The notes beneath the pieces were generated by a model. The model was given only the letters and a program-made list of their open reading frames with translations. It was not told the origin of the DNA and ran no database searches. Source: Enterocloster alcoholdehydrogenati (GTDB lineage Bacteria; Bacillota; Clostridia; Lachnospirales; Lachnospiraceae). From it: DNA of 64,000 nt. The stretch covers positions 1-64,000 of the forward strand of contig NZ_BLTJ01000003.1 in assembly GCF_013282095.1 (NCBI RefSeq). Direction: 5' to 3'. Both the position numbers and the translations under genes were made by a program. Below, one piece after another: positions 17,892 to 28,704 of this stretch (the first letter of the stretch is position 1; each line of letters opens with the position of its first letter).

Positions 17892-19412
17892 ATGCAATTA
17901 AAACCGGAAGAGATATCCAAGGTCATCCGCAGCCAGATCAAATATTATCAGAATGCCATTGAGCAGAGCGAGACGGGAACCGTCCTGATGGTCGGAGACG
18001 GTATCGCCAGAGTCAGCGGGCTTACAAACTGTATGTCCGGCGAGCTTCTGGAGTTTGAGGACGGCACCTTCGGAATGGCCCAGAACCTGGAAGAGACAAA
18101 CGTTTCTGTCGTGTTATTCGGATCCGACCAGGGGATCAGTGAAGGACAGACTGTAAAACGCACCGGAAAAGTCGTGTCCGTGCCAGTGGGCGAGGCCATG
18201 ATCGGCCGCGTAGTAAACGCCATCGGCCAGCCGATTGACGGCGCAGGCCCCATTGAAACAAGTGAATTCAGACCTGTGGAGTCTCCGGCTCCCGGCATCT
18301 GCGACAGACAGCCCGTAAAGGAACCGCTTCAGACGGGAATCAAGGCCATTGACTCCATGATCCCCATTGGAAGAGGCCAGCGAGAGCTGATCATCGGAGA
18401 CCGTCAGACCGGTAAGACTACTATTGCTACCGATACCATTTTAAATCAGAAGGGCAAGGACGTGATCTGTATTTATGTGGCGATCGGACAGAAGCGCTCC
18501 ACCGTTGCCAATCTGGTGGCAGAGCTTCAGGCAGGCGGCGCTATGGATTATACCATCGTTGTTACGGCCACGGCTTCTGAGACAAGCCCCTTACAGTATA
18601 TTGCTCCCTATTCAGGCTGCGCCATGGGTGAGTATTTTATGAATAAAGGAAAGCACGTTCTGATCATCTATGACGATCTGAGCAAGCACGCAGTAGCATA
18701 CAGAGCGCTTTCTCTGCTGATCCGCCGTCCGCCGGGGCGCGAGGCTTATCCTGGAGACGTATTCTACCTGCACTCCAGACTGTTGGAGCGCGCGGCAAAG
18801 CTTTCCGAGGAAAAGGGCGGAGGTTCCTTAACAGCTCTTCCCATCATTGAGACGCAGGCAGGTGACGTATCTGCCTATATCCCTACCAATGTTATCTCTA
18901 TTACGGACGGACAGATCTTTTTGGAGACCGAGCTGTTCCACTCCGGCATCATGCCTGCTGTAAACCCCGGCATCTCTGTTTCACGAGTAGGTGGAAACGC
19001 GCAGATCAAGGCGATGAAGAAGGTAGCGGGTACCTTGAAGCTGATTTACTCCCAGTACAGAGAGCTGCAGAGCTTTGCGCAGTTCGGTTCCGACCTGGAT
19101 GCGGATACCAAGGCCCGTCTGGCGCAGGGCGCCCGTATCGTTGAGGTACTGAAGCAGGGGAGAAGTACACCGGTTCCTGTTGAGAAGCAGGTGGCGATCC
19201 TGTACGCCGTTGTAAACGGTATCCTGACAGAGGTTGAGGTGGAAGCTATCCAGATCTATGAGGAAGGTCTTTACAGTTTCCTAGACAGCGATGCAGCAGG
19301 CGTATCCGCCATGGAAACCATCCGCACTACAGGCAAGCTGGAGGGCGAGACGGAGGAGAAGTTAAAGACGGCTCTTAAGGACTATACAGACCGTTTTTTA
19401 AAGGCCAGATAA
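17892..19412 (+). CDS. atpA: ATP synthase subunit alpha
   Basis: A 506-residue non-catalytic nucleotide-binding subunit of F1. The P-loop GDRQTGKT is near residue 170; [13 protein letters not shown] and the signature [14 protein letters not shown] follow. The ATG at 17892 is chosen over a GTG at 17883 because AAAGG lies about ten bases before it and almost touches the GTG. Confidence 0.97.
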   Translation: MQLKPEEISKVIRSQIKYYQNAIEQSETGTVLMVGDGIARVSGLTNCMSGELLEFEDGTFGMAQNLEETNVSVVLFGSDQGISEGQTVKRTGKVVSVPVGEAMIGRVVNAIGQPIDGAGPIETSEFRPVESPAPGICDRQPVKEPLQTGIKAIDSMIPIGRGQRELIIGDRQTGKTTIATDTILNQKGKDVICIYVAIGQKRSTVANLVAELQAGGAMDYTIVVTATASETSPLQYIAPYSGCAMGEYFMNKGKHVLIIYDDLSKHAVAYRALSLLIRRPPGREAYPGDVFYLHSRLLERAAKLSEEKGGGSLTALPIIETQAGDVSAYIPTNVISITDGQIFLETELFHSGIMPAVNPGISVSRVGGNAQIKAMKKVAGTLKLIYSQYRELQSFAQFGSDLDADTKARLAQGARIVEVLKQGRSTPVPVEKQVAILYAVVNGILTEVEVEAIQIYEEGLYSFLDSDAAGVSAMETIRTTGKLEGETEEKLKTALKDYTDRFLKAR

Positions 19413-19433
19413 TCAGATAAAAGGAGGAAAACC

Positions 19434-20291
19434 ATGGCTGCAAACATGAAAGCCGTGAAGCTCCGTATGAAGAGCATACAGAGCACCATGCAGATCACCA
19501 AGGCAATGGAACTGGTGGCATCCTCCAAGCTTCGCAGGGCCAAGGAACGGGCAGATGCCAGCCGTCCTTATTTTCAGACCTTAAAGGATACGCTGGCAGA
19601 GATTGCGGCAGGCAACACGGATGTTTCATCGGTCTATACCAGATCCGGGAAAAATGACCGCTGGTGCTATGTGGTGATTGCCGGAGACCGCGGTCTGGCC
19701 GGAGGCTACAATGCCAATCTGTTCAAGGAAATGGAAGCTCAGATGGCCGGCAGGGACTGTGCTGTCCTTCCTATTGGAAAGAAGGCGGTGGAGTATTACA
19801 AACGCCGCAGGGTGGAGATTCTGACAGAGGAGTTTGCCGAGGTGGGCGAGCTGTCGGTATCCGACTGCTTTACCATTGCAAAACTCTTATGCCGTACCTT
19901 TAAGTCTGGAGACTTCGGCCATGTGGCGCTGGGCTATACCAACTTTATTTCCATGCTCTCTCAGAGACCGGGGGTGTCCGGTATGCTGCCGCTGGCTGAC
20001 CTTTCAGAAGATGAGAAGGACGTTAAAAAAATCCGTTCTTTGATCCTGTATGAGCCGGATGCGGAGACTGTATTTGATTCCATCGTTCCGGAGTATCTGG
20101 CGGGGTTGATCTATGGAGCCATATGCGAGTCTGTGGCCAGCGAGCTGGCTGCCCGAAGGACCGCTATGGATGCCGCCACCAAGAATGCCGGCGAGATGAT
20201 CGAGCAGCTGAGTCTCTACTACAATCGCGCCCGTCAGGCAAGCATTACCCAGGAGATTACAGAAATCGTGGCGGGTGCGGAAGAACCCTGA
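19434..20291 (+). CDS. atpG: ATP synthase subunit gamma
   Basis: A 285-residue central shaft subunit. The N-terminal helix RMKSIQSTMQITKAMELVAS and the C-terminal ASELAARRTAMDAATKNAGE are the two family signatures and form the rotating coiled coil. ATG after AAAGGAGG. About 100 bases separate it from atpD. Confidence 0.97.
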   Translation: MAANMKAVKLRMKSIQSTMQITKAMELVASSKLRRAKERADASRPYFQTLKDTLAEIAAGNTDVSSVYTRSGKNDRWCYVVIAGDRGLAGGYNANLFKEMEAQMAGRDCAVLPIGKKAVEYYKRRRVEILTEEFAEVGELSVSDCFTIAKLLCRTFKSGDFGHVALGYTNFISMLSQRPGVSGMLPLADLSEDEKDVKKIRSLILYEPDAETVFDSIVPEYLAGLIYGAICESVASELAARRTAMDAATKNAGEMIEQLSLYYNRARQASITQEITEIVAGAEEP

Positions 20292-20373
20292 TCTGCGGGA
20301 CAGAGGGCCCCGGCTGTGTTGATGCGGGGATGACACGCATCACTTTGCGGTGTGAGAGCCGCAGGGTGGATAA

Positions 20374-21786
<1,413 letters not shown>

Positions 21787-21804
21787 AAGGGAGGGTGAGG
21801 CTTT

Positions 21805-22215
21805 ATGGCAGCCTTCCATTTGCAGATCGTGACCATGGACGGAATGATCTTTGACGGACAGGTGCAGAGCGTATCCTGTCGGACGGTCCATGGAGACCTG
21901 GCGATCCTGGCGCGTCATATGAACTACTGTACAGCCATCGGTATGGGCACAGCCCATGTTGTGATGGACGATGGGACGCAGCGCAGCGCAGCCTGTATCG
22001 GCGGTATGCTTACCGTGATGAACGGTCAGTGCCGTCTGATCCCCACTACCTGGGAGTGGAGCGATGAGATCGACGTAGAGCGTGCCAGACAGGCGAAGGC
22101 GCGGGCGGAAGAGAAGATGAATCAGTCCGGCCTTTCCGAGATGGAACACCAGATGGCCGAGGCAAAGCTCCACAGAGCCCTGGTTCGGATCGGAGCTGTG
22201 GGGAAAAACGAATAG
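21805..22215 (+). CDS. atpC: ATP synthase subunit epsilon
   Basis: A 136-residue rotor subunit with an N-terminal beta sandwich (FHLQIVTMDGMIFDGQVQSV) and a C-terminal helical hairpin (ERARQAKARAEEKM). It couples rotation and can inhibit ATP hydrolysis. Last gene of the operon; a terminator follows 18 bases later. Confidence 0.93.
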   Translation: MAAFHLQIVTMDGMIFDGQVQSVSCRTVHGDLAILARHMNYCTAIGMGTAHVVMDDGTQRSAACIGGMLTVMNGQCRLIPTTWEWSDEIDVERARQAKARAEEKMNQSGLSEMEHQMAEAKLHRALVRIGAVGKNE

Positions 22216-22232
22216 GTTTTTGAAATTGGAAA

Positions 22233-22257
22233 ATGGTCGCTGCGAGCGGCCATTTTT
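22233..22257 (+). terminator. Terminator of the ATP synthase operon
   Basis: ATGGTCGCT and AGCGGCCAT pair (one G-U) around TGCG, followed by TTTTT. Confidence 0.85.
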
Positions 22258-22425
22258 CGCATTGTCGGGGAGGTTTTGCACCAGCTGCCGCGCCAAGGCT
22301 TAATGCTGCGGGAACCTGGCCTAAACGGATTGTCTTTCCATGCGCTCCGTGGTAGAATGGGGAGGAAATCAGCGGGAAGAAGCTGGCAGAGAAAAACGGT
22401 CAGAGAAAACAGAGGTATAGATGTG

Positions 22426-23517
22426 ATGGAGACAAAGAGAGTTTATATAAAAGATACAGAGAATGTAAGGGATGAGGAGCTTAAAGAGGCGGCCTTGGTT
22501 ATCCGGAGGGGCGGACTGGTTGCATTTCCAACAGAAACCGTATACGGCCTTGGAGGAAATGCCCTGGATGAGGATGCGGCCGGAAAGATCTATGCGGCCA
22601 AGGGGCGGCCATCTGATAATCCGCTGATTGCTCATGTGTCCTGTGCCGCAGAGGTGGAACCGCTGGTAAAATATATGCCGGAGTCAGGACGGAAGCTGAT
22701 GGAGAAATTCTGGCCGGGGCCTTTGACCCTGATCTTTCCCAAGAGCAGCCGCGTTCCCTATGGAACTACAGGCGGACTGGATACCGTGGCGGTGCGGATG
22801 CCTTCAGATCCCATTGCTAACCGCCTGATTGCCCTGGCAGGAGTGCCGATCGCAGCTCCCAGCGCCAACACTTCCGGGCGTCCAAGCCCTACCACGGCGG
22901 ATCATGTATGGCAGGATATGAACGGAAGGATCGACATGGTCATTGACGGAGGTGCGGTTGGAATCGGGGTGGAATCTACGATTGTGGACGTGTCGGGAGA
23001 GACACCGGCTGTTTTGCGTCCCGGCGCTGTTACCATGGAAATGCTGCGGGAGGTGCTGGGCGAGGTAACCATTGACCCGGCTATTCTGGGGCCTGTGGCA
23101 GAGGGCGTTCATCCCAAGGCACCGGGAATGAAGTATAAGCATTATGCTCCAAAGGCAGAGCTGACTCTGGTGGAGCCTGAGATGGGTGATAAGAAAGCAG
23201 GGATGACAAAGGCGCAGATAGACCGCATGGTGGATATGGTGAAAATGCTGGCAAAGGAACAGATACAGGCGGGCCAGCGGGTAGGAATCATCTGCACGGA
23301 TGAGTCCAGAGACGCCTACCATGAGGGAATCATTCGCAGCATCGGAGCCAGACAGAGTCAGGAGTCCGTGGCCCACAACCTCTATGCGGTGCTCCGCGAA
23401 TTTGATGATCTGGGGGCAGAGGTGATTTTTTCGGAAAGTTTTGGCGAGGATCATCTGGGCCAGGCGATCATGAACCGGCTGTCCAAGGCAGCGGGGTATA
23501 GGATTGTGCGGGTGTAG
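22426..23517 (+). CDS. ywlC: Threonylcarbamoyl-AMP synthase (Sua5/YwlC type)
   Basis: A 363-residue enzyme that makes threonylcarbamoyl-AMP from threonine, bicarbonate and ATP, the first step of the t6A37 modification of ANN-decoding tRNAs. The YrdC domain (about 15-205) has GGLVAFPTETVYGLG, KGRPSDNPLIAH, KFWPGPLTLIF and PSANTSGRPSPTTADHV. A C-terminal Sua5 domain follows after KAPGMKYKHYAPKAEL, so it is the long Sua5 form and not the short TsaC. The ATG at 22426 has AGAGG ten bases upstream; an open upstream stretch is not family sequence. Stands alone between two terminators. Confidence 0.94.
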   Translation: METKRVYIKDTENVRDEELKEAALVIRRGGLVAFPTETVYGLGGNALDEDAAGKIYAAKGRPSDNPLIAHVSCAAEVEPLVKYMPESGRKLMEKFWPGPLTLIFPKSSRVPYGTTGGLDTVAVRMPSDPIANRLIALAGVPIAAPSANTSGRPSPTTADHVWQDMNGRIDMVIDGGAVGIGVESTIVDVSGETPAVLRPGAVTMEMLREVLGEVTIDPAILGPVAEGVHPKAPGMKYKHYAPKAELTLVEPEMGDKKAGMTKAQIDRMVDMVKMLAKEQIQAGQRVGIICTDESRDAYHEGIIRSIGARQSQESVAHNLYAVLREFDDLGAEVIFSESFGEDHLGQAIMNRLSKAAGYRIVRV

Positions 23518-23607
23518 GGGAGGAAAAAGAAAGGCGAAAGGTTATGCAGGAGATTGCAGTTGGCAGAAAAATAACTGCGTTGTGATGGCTCTGTCGCAGA
23601 GGATGAC

Positions 23608-23653
23608 AAAAAGCGTGTGCTCTCTTTAAGAGATAAGACAGCACACGCTTTTT
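23608..23653. terminator. Bidirectional terminator between ywlC and the pectinase gene
   Basis: AAAAAGCGTGTGCT (23608-23621) pairs perfectly with AGCACACGCTTTTT (23640-23653). A-tract and T-tract flank both sides, so it can end both convergent transcripts. Confidence 0.9.
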
Positions 23654-23673
23654 ACTGCAGGTTAATTTAGAGC

Positions 23674-26600
23674 CTAATGAAAATATTTCCCGTTTTCATC
23701 TACCAGAAAACCATCGGGAGTAGAAGTGGATACATACATTTTTCCCTTAGAACCGTCAGAAACCGGGCTAAAGTAGTACCAGTCGTTTTCAATCTGCTGC
23801 CATCCGGTTTTCATACCAGAATTGATATCAATATAAAACCATCCATTTTGATCAGGATCAAAGAGGAAGCCGGATTTGGCAAAGCCATCGGCGCCAAAGG
23901 CGTACCATGCACCATTAACCATTTCCCATGAAGGCTGTTCATAAGAATTACCATCAGGAGAAAGTTTCATAGTGCCTGCGGCAAAGGTTCCATCTGCATA
24001 TTCAAGTTTCCACAGGGAAGGATTTTCCGCTGAGGGTATCCAATGGCTATAATGTTCACCATTTCCCGTAATGACACCAGATACGGTATTTACATATCCT
24101 TTTTTTGTGTCGTATACCATATGTTCAGATGGAGAGGGGGCAGGACTGCTGGTGTAACTGTCAGAATCATCTGAATCGGAGGGAATAACAGGTGTGCTTT
24201 TGGAAACAACCATAATGACAGATGAAGCTGTTTTATCTCCGGCGGATACTGTGATTACTGCCTGTCCTGGACGCAGACCGGTCACCAGCCCCCTTTCGTC
24301 GACAGACACAGTATGCGGCTTGGAACTGCTCCAGATCAGAGGGGTGTCATATGGTGTGATTTCAGCATTTAACTGCAGTGTGTCCCCTACTGCGATCTGC
24401 GTATTTGCGGGAGATAATGCAAGAGACACTCCATCTTTGCTCCATACTGTCTCAGGTCCGCTGCGGGTCCAGTGAAAAGGCCCGGTGCCATTAAGGGCTT
24501 TCCACCAGCTATCAGCCGCTTCAACCTTAAAGGTATGGGGGATATTCAGATCCGCTCCGCATATGGTGTAGCTGGTTTTAGCAGTGGTGCAGCAGTTGTT
24601 TACATGATTAAAGTAATCATTCTCATTTGCATAGACAGGCTTTCCATCCATATAAACTCGATAGCCATAGATTCCCGACTCATCCCAGGGTTCATCCCAG
24701 CTTAGGATAAGATTTCCGTTTTCTTCCTGAACTCTTAAGGTGCTGTTCCATTCAGGAGCTTTAAAATCATACTTATGGGAAAGAGTTACAGTTTCTGTCT
24801 CATAATCAAAGGTTTTCCCATTATCTGCAAAGGCAGTGATCACAACTTCATTTTTCTCTTCCAGCAGCCGTCCAATGGTGAGTGTGATCTTATCGTCATC
24901 AGCCTTGCTTCCAAGTTCATAGTTGTAAATAGTCTTTACCAATGCACCATCGGCATAGACATGGTAACCACGTATTCTGGAATCTGCTTTGTGGCTATTG
25001 GCGAAAGTGGCAGAGGCCCAGGTATAGCCTTCGCCGGAGTAGCTTACCTTTCGGTTTGAAGGAGGATTTAGCGGCTGGTCAGAATCGGAATCAATTTTCA
25101 AAGAAACAGATGGCCCTTCTGTTTTATTTCCGGTTTTATCAATGGCATAAACAGTAAACGTATAATCTACATTGCAGCAAAGTCCCTCAGCAGTAAACTT
25201 TGTATTCTCTACAGGTGCAGAGATATCAATCAGCTGCCCATCTGCAGCAGTCTCCACAATGTATCCTTCAATCTTGTCAAAATCGGTTGCGCCTGTCCAT
25301 TCCAGTTCGGCAGCTGTCTGCGAGGATGCGTGGGAAGCATTGGAGGGGGATGCTGTCAGCACGGTATCTTCGGGCCATTCAGGCGCATCCATGGCATTTG
25401 CCGCACTATCTGACATTGTGGTGTTTCCTTCAAACTGCAGTCCTCTTGATACAGAGATTGTATTCCATGCATCTGTGTTTTCTTCCTCACCGTTAAATGA
25501 TACATTATAAAAAACAGAGTTTTCTATACCCTTTAGTTCCTGTTCCATCGCGCTGTTCGTGAATGTGATATCCTGGAAATAAAGGTCATGATGCGTGTGC
25601 CAGGGCTTTTGAAGATTGCTGTAATCGATATCAGCTGTAAGGCTGAATGGATTTTTCTTCACATGGTCTACCGTAATATTGTATGCGCTGATATTGGAAA
25701 ATTCAGCCGGTTTGTCAGCCGGTTCAACGGATACAGCCTGGTTAACATCGCTATAGGTGGTACTCATAACAAAAGCCTGATTGCATTCACCTACTGCACA
25801 GTCGCGGATCAGTACATCCCATACACCCCCTCCGTTAGCGGGAGCAGATTTAAAGCGGAATGGCATATCGCTGTGGTTTAAAACATTGTCTTCTACCAGC
25901 ATATCACAGATCCCTGCTCCGGTATGGCTTCCGGCGGCTATGGCCCCGCCGTGTCCTTCGCGAAGGAAGTTGTTAAAGGTCCAAATGTTCTGAGAAGGTC
26001 TTTGTTCGCAGTCCTGAACCCCTTTTCCCATGCCGGTTGCAAAATTGATTGAGTCATCGCCAGTATCAAAGAAGTTATTAAATACTACAGCGTTCTGTGT
26101 ATTTCCGAGTTCGATGCCATCAGCATTGTTGGAATCATACGTGGTGTATTTTACATTGTTAGATGTTACATTTTTACTGTCAAGAACGGCAACGGTGTGG
26201 AAGGCAGGATTACGGACGGTGATATCACCAATATAAACATTTTCTGTTCCACGGATTACAATTAGGTTTGGACGATTATTGTAAGCTACTTTTTCACTCA
26301 TGCCATTTTCTTTTGCTTTTAAAGTTGCATCTGCAGCCAGAATGCCCAGAGAACTTTCAAGAGGAGTGTTGTAAAGCTTTGAAGAACTTCCGGATACCCA
26401 TTGAGGAAGGCGATAGTTATTATCTTTGGGATCTCCGTCCTGGCGGGACTGATAGAAAATAGAGTAACCATCTCCTTCAATATTACCGCTTTTGCCATAT
26501 TTCCATCCATTACCGTCAATGATTCCATCGCCGGTGATGCGGATATTTTCCAGCATACCGTTTTCATCACTGCTGTAGGCATTGATCAGAGCCCAGGAGC

Positions 26601-27600
26601 GTGTATCGGTGGAATACGGATAAAGTAAGTAGTTGCTGTCATAGTGATCTGCGTTTGGGGAGCCAAAGAGAACCGCACCTTTTTCAAGTTCCAGTGTCAT
26701 ATTGCTTTTTAAATACAGGGCTCCAGACATGAATATGCCCGATGGAATCACTACTTTTCCACCCTCAGAGCAGGCATCTATGGCTGCTTGTATGGACATG
26801 GTATTTTTCAGAATGAATTGATTTTTTTCAGCATCATAGGTATGGTAGGGTTCATCTACGGATCTGGCTCCAAAGTCTGTTACATTGAACACTTCGGGTG
26901 ATGGAGCTGTGGAGGCGGAGATAGAAGCCGGAGTTCCAATGGCATTTCCATAAGCGTCAAGAGCTACAACTGAAAATTCATAGGATGTATCAGGTTCAAG
27001 CTGGTTTGCGGTATAGGAATGGATATCAACATTGACCATGTCGATATCTTTTTTTGCATAGTAATCGTAAAATGCATCCATATAGGTACTGGCCCAGTCT
27101 GCGTGCTCTGCAAAGTTTTCACGGGCAGTTCCGATCTGTGTGCCGTCTTGATACACGGCATAGTCAGCTACTTCATCGTATTTTTCCGGTTTATCCCATA
27201 CCAGTGTGATAGAAGTATCATCATATGCCAGAGTGGGTACCTGAAGGTTTGTTACATCCTCGCTTCCCTCTGTTTTATCAAAACGTGGTTCAGACAATGG
27301 AGGTGTCTTACGCTTTGCTGTATTTGGAACTGCATTGGAAGATGTGGCAGCTGCGTCAGAGGGTGAGGCATTGGATGGTGTTGCAGCCGTCTCGTTTGTA
27401 TCATCATGGCGATCTGCATCGGAGGAAGATGCAGTCCTTATGCCAGTATCATTTTGACTGGAGGATGGGAATACATCGGCAATCTGTGAACTTGCAAACG
27501 TTTGCAAACCGGGTTGAAAAAAGATAGCTCCAGCGGTTATGGATCCGGCAATGACTATTGATGTGCAGCGATATAAAATAGGTGATATGCGGATTTTCAT
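23674..27600 (-). CDS. Secreted GH28-like pectinase with FN3, Big_2 and choline-binding-type repeats
   Basis: A 1308-residue exported enzyme. A signal peptide (to about 37) and a Ser/Thr/Asp/Ala-rich linker lead to a fibronectin III domain (about 120-235). The beta-helix catalytic region follows, starting VFNVTDFGA; it holds the polygalacturonase residues as NADGIELG, TGDDSINF, GHGGAI and RFK. Two to three more FN3-like domains lie at about 765-1050, then a bacterial Ig-like Big_2 domain, and finally Trp/Tyr/Gly-rich wall-binding repeats (GWFYIDINSGMKTGWQQ). It likely trims galacturonan or a related uronic polymer at the cell surface. The ATG at 27600 is preferred over one at 27612, which almost touches the ribosome site GAAAGGA; the choice is uncertain. 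Confidence 0.88.
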   Translation of the reverse strand: MKIRISPILYRCTSIVIAGSITAGAIFFQPGLQTFASSQIADVFPSSSQNDTGIRTASSSDADRHDDTNETAATPSNASPSDAAATSSNAVPNTAKRKTPPLSEPRFDKTEGSEDVTNLQVPTLAYDDTSITLVWDKPEKYDEVADYAVYQDGTQIGTARENFAEHADWASTYMDAFYDYYAKKDIDMVNVDIHSYTANQLEPDTSYEFSVVALDAYGNAIGTPASISASTAPSPEVFNVTDFGARSVDEPYHTYDAEKNQFILKNTMSIQAAIDACSEGGKVVIPSGIFMSGALYLKSNMTLELEKGAVLFGSPNADHYDSNYLLYPYSTDTRSWALINAYSSDENGMLENIRITGDGIIDGNGWKYGKSGNIEGDGYSIFYQSRQDGDPKDNNYRLPQWVSGSSSKLYNTPLESSLGILAADATLKAKENGMSEKVAYNNRPNLIVIRGTENVYIGDITVRNPAFHTVAVLDSKNVTSNNVKYTTYDSNNADGIELGNTQNAVVFNNFFDTGDDSINFATGMGKGVQDCEQRPSQNIWTFNNFLREGHGGAIAAGSHTGAGICDMLVEDNVLNHSDMPFRFKSAPANGGGVWDVLIRDCAVGECNQAFVMSTTYSDVNQAVSVEPADKPAEFSNISAYNITVDHVKKNPFSLTADIDYSNLQKPWHTHHDLYFQDITFTNSAMEQELKGIENSVFYNVSFNGEEENTDAWNTISVSRGLQFEGNTTMSDSAANAMDAPEWPEDTVLTASPSNASHASSQTAAELEWTGATDFDKIEGYIVETAADGQLIDISAPVENTKFTAEGLCCNVDYTFTVYAIDKTGNKTEGPSVSLKIDSDSDQPLNPPSNRKVSYSGEGYTWASATFANSHKADSRIRGYHVYADGALVKTIYNYELGSKADDDKITLTIGRLLEEKNEVVITAFADNGKTFDYETETVTLSHKYDFKAPEWNSTLRVQEENGNLILSWDEPWDESGIYGYRVYMDGKPVYANENDYFNHVNNCCTTAKTSYTICGADLNIPHTFKVEAADSWWKALNGTGPFHWTRSGPETVWSKDGVSLALSPANTQIAVGDTLQLNAEITPYDTPLIWSSSKPHTVSVDERGLVTGLRPGQAVITVSAGDKTASSVIMVVSKSTPVIPSDSDDSDSYTSSPAPSPSEHMVYDTKKGYVNTVSGVITGNGEHYSHWIPSAENPSLWKLEYADGTFAAGTMKLSPDGNSYEQPSWEMVNGAWYAFGADGFAKSGFLFDPDQNGWFYIDINSGMKTGWQQIENDWYYFSPVSDGSKGKMYVSTSTPDGFLVDENGKYFH
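27492..27507. promoter_or_regulatory. cre-like 16-bp palindrome inside the pectinase gene
   Basis: TTGCAAACGTTTGCAA is a perfect palindrome and fits the catabolite-response element consensus (TGNNARCGNWWWCA) at all but one position. It lies about 95 bases into the pectinase gene, within the signal-peptide codons, where a CcpA or LacI-family repressor could block elongation. No binding evidence beyond sequence. Confidence 0.6.
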
Positions 27601-27793
27601 AGCATCAGACATTCCTTTCAGGTTATTTTGGACGCGTTCCCAGAAATTGTATACGCGTACAGTGTATCAAAGGATTTTTGGTTTGTATACTGTGAAAACT
27701 GCCAGACTGAGAAAAGGAATTTTGTGAAAAATATAAAATAAATATCTTAAATATTGTGGAAAAACAATATAAAATTTTGTAATATATGCCAAC

Positions 27794-27824
27794 TTGACTT
27801 AAAGTTTACTCTAAGCCTTATACT
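27794..27824 (+). promoter_or_regulatory. MerR-type promoter with 19-bp spacer and dyad
   Basis: TTGACT (27794-27799) and TATACT (27819-27824) are 19 bp apart, too long for normal sigma-A use. The spacer region holds the dyad CTTAAAGT-TT-ACTCTAAG (27798-27815). Both are hallmarks of MerR-family activated promoters. No MerR gene is present in this window. Confidence 0.75.
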
Positions 27825-27876
27825 TCTCATAGCACTTGAAAATAGTTTGCCAAAGAAAAGAAAGAGAGGAATCATT

Positions 27877-28416
27877 ATGAGCAAGAAAGTATTGATTTTA
27901 TCAGGAAGTCCCCGAAGAAACGGAAATTCAGACCTTTTATGTGATGAATTTTTAAGAGGGGCCAGAGAGAGCGGCAATCAGGCAGAGAAAATCTTCCTTC
28001 GCAGTAAAAAGGTAGCACCCTGTAATGCCTGTTATTACTGCAGCAGCAACGGCGGTAAGTGTGCGATACATGACGATATGGAGGAGATTTTGGACAAGAT
28101 GCAGGAGGCGGATGTGATTGTTATGGCAAGTCCTGTTTATTTTTATTCGATCGATGCCCAGATGAAGGCTGTTATCGACCGTACATTGGCTCGATGGACC
28201 AATATTCCGAATAAAGAGTTCTATTACATTATGACAGCGGCGGAAAACAGCAGCCATGTAATGGACTGTACACTGGAATGCTTCAGAGGTTTTGCAGCCT
28301 GTCTCAAAGGGGCAAGGGAGATGGGAGTTATCTATGGAAAGGGCGTGTATGAGCCCGGTGACATCAGAGAGATGCCAGCTATGAAGGAAGCATATGAGAT
28401 GGGGCTCCGTGTGTAG
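27877..28416 (+). CDS. NADPH-dependent FMN reductase / flavodoxin-like oxidoreductase
   Basis: A 179-residue flavodoxin-fold protein. The phosphate-binding loop SGSPRRNGNSDLL (9-21) and ASPVYFYSIDAQMKAVIDR are typical of the NAD(P)H-dependent iron-sulfur flavoprotein or multimeric flavodoxin WrbA-like family. A compact Cys set CNACYYC...C (near 49-60) is kept, as in family members that can bind an iron-sulfur cluster or react with thiols. ATG at 27877 after AAGAGAGG. The gene stands alone under a MerR-type promoter, suggesting induction by an electrophile, quinone or drug. Substrate unknown. Confidence 0.88.
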   Translation: MSKKVLILSGSPRRNGNSDLLCDEFLRGARESGNQAEKIFLRSKKVAPCNACYYCSSNGGKCAIHDDMEEILDKMQEADVIVMASPVYFYSIDAQMKAVIDRTLARWTNIPNKEFYYIMTAAENSSHVMDCTLECFRGFAACLKGAREMGVIYGKGVYEPGDIREMPAMKEAYEMGLRV

Positions 28417-28489
28417 GAAAACGCTTTGTCAGAGCGGCCTGTACATGAATTTTGCAGTTTGATATTGGAATATATGATTCCAGCAGAAT

Positions 28490-28546
28490 CCCCCGCGATG
28501 AAATCTGGGTGCCCCCAAAGCTGGGGCCTACATCTCATCACGGGGG
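28490..28546. repeat. Nested inverted repeat in an intergenic stretch
   Basis: Outer arms CCCCCGCGATGA (28490-28501) and TCATCACGGGGG (28535-28546) pair over 12 positions with one G-U or A-C. Inside, GCCCC (28511-28515) pairs with GGGGC (28523-28527). It lies between the flavodoxin gene and the convergent adenosine deaminase gene, and has no T-run. It may be a small palindromic repeat element or a structured 3' RNA. No coding gene was recognised between 28417 and 28704. Confidence 0.6.
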
Positions 28547-28704
28547 GCATATCCAGGAGGGAACCATTGTTTTCCCGAAATTAACGAATCTGCAGCATAT
28601 ATGGGAAAATCTGGGTATTTTCAGCCCTGCTCTGGACGATGCTGCGATACAGAAGATTAAGGTAAATGATAGGATTTCAGGCCGGTTACAGGAAACGCAA
28701 ACGC

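Noticed and set aside
28452-28704. Plus-strand open frame after the flavodoxin gene
   Set aside because: It runs through the nested palindrome into antisense add sequence and has no ribosome site or known domain.
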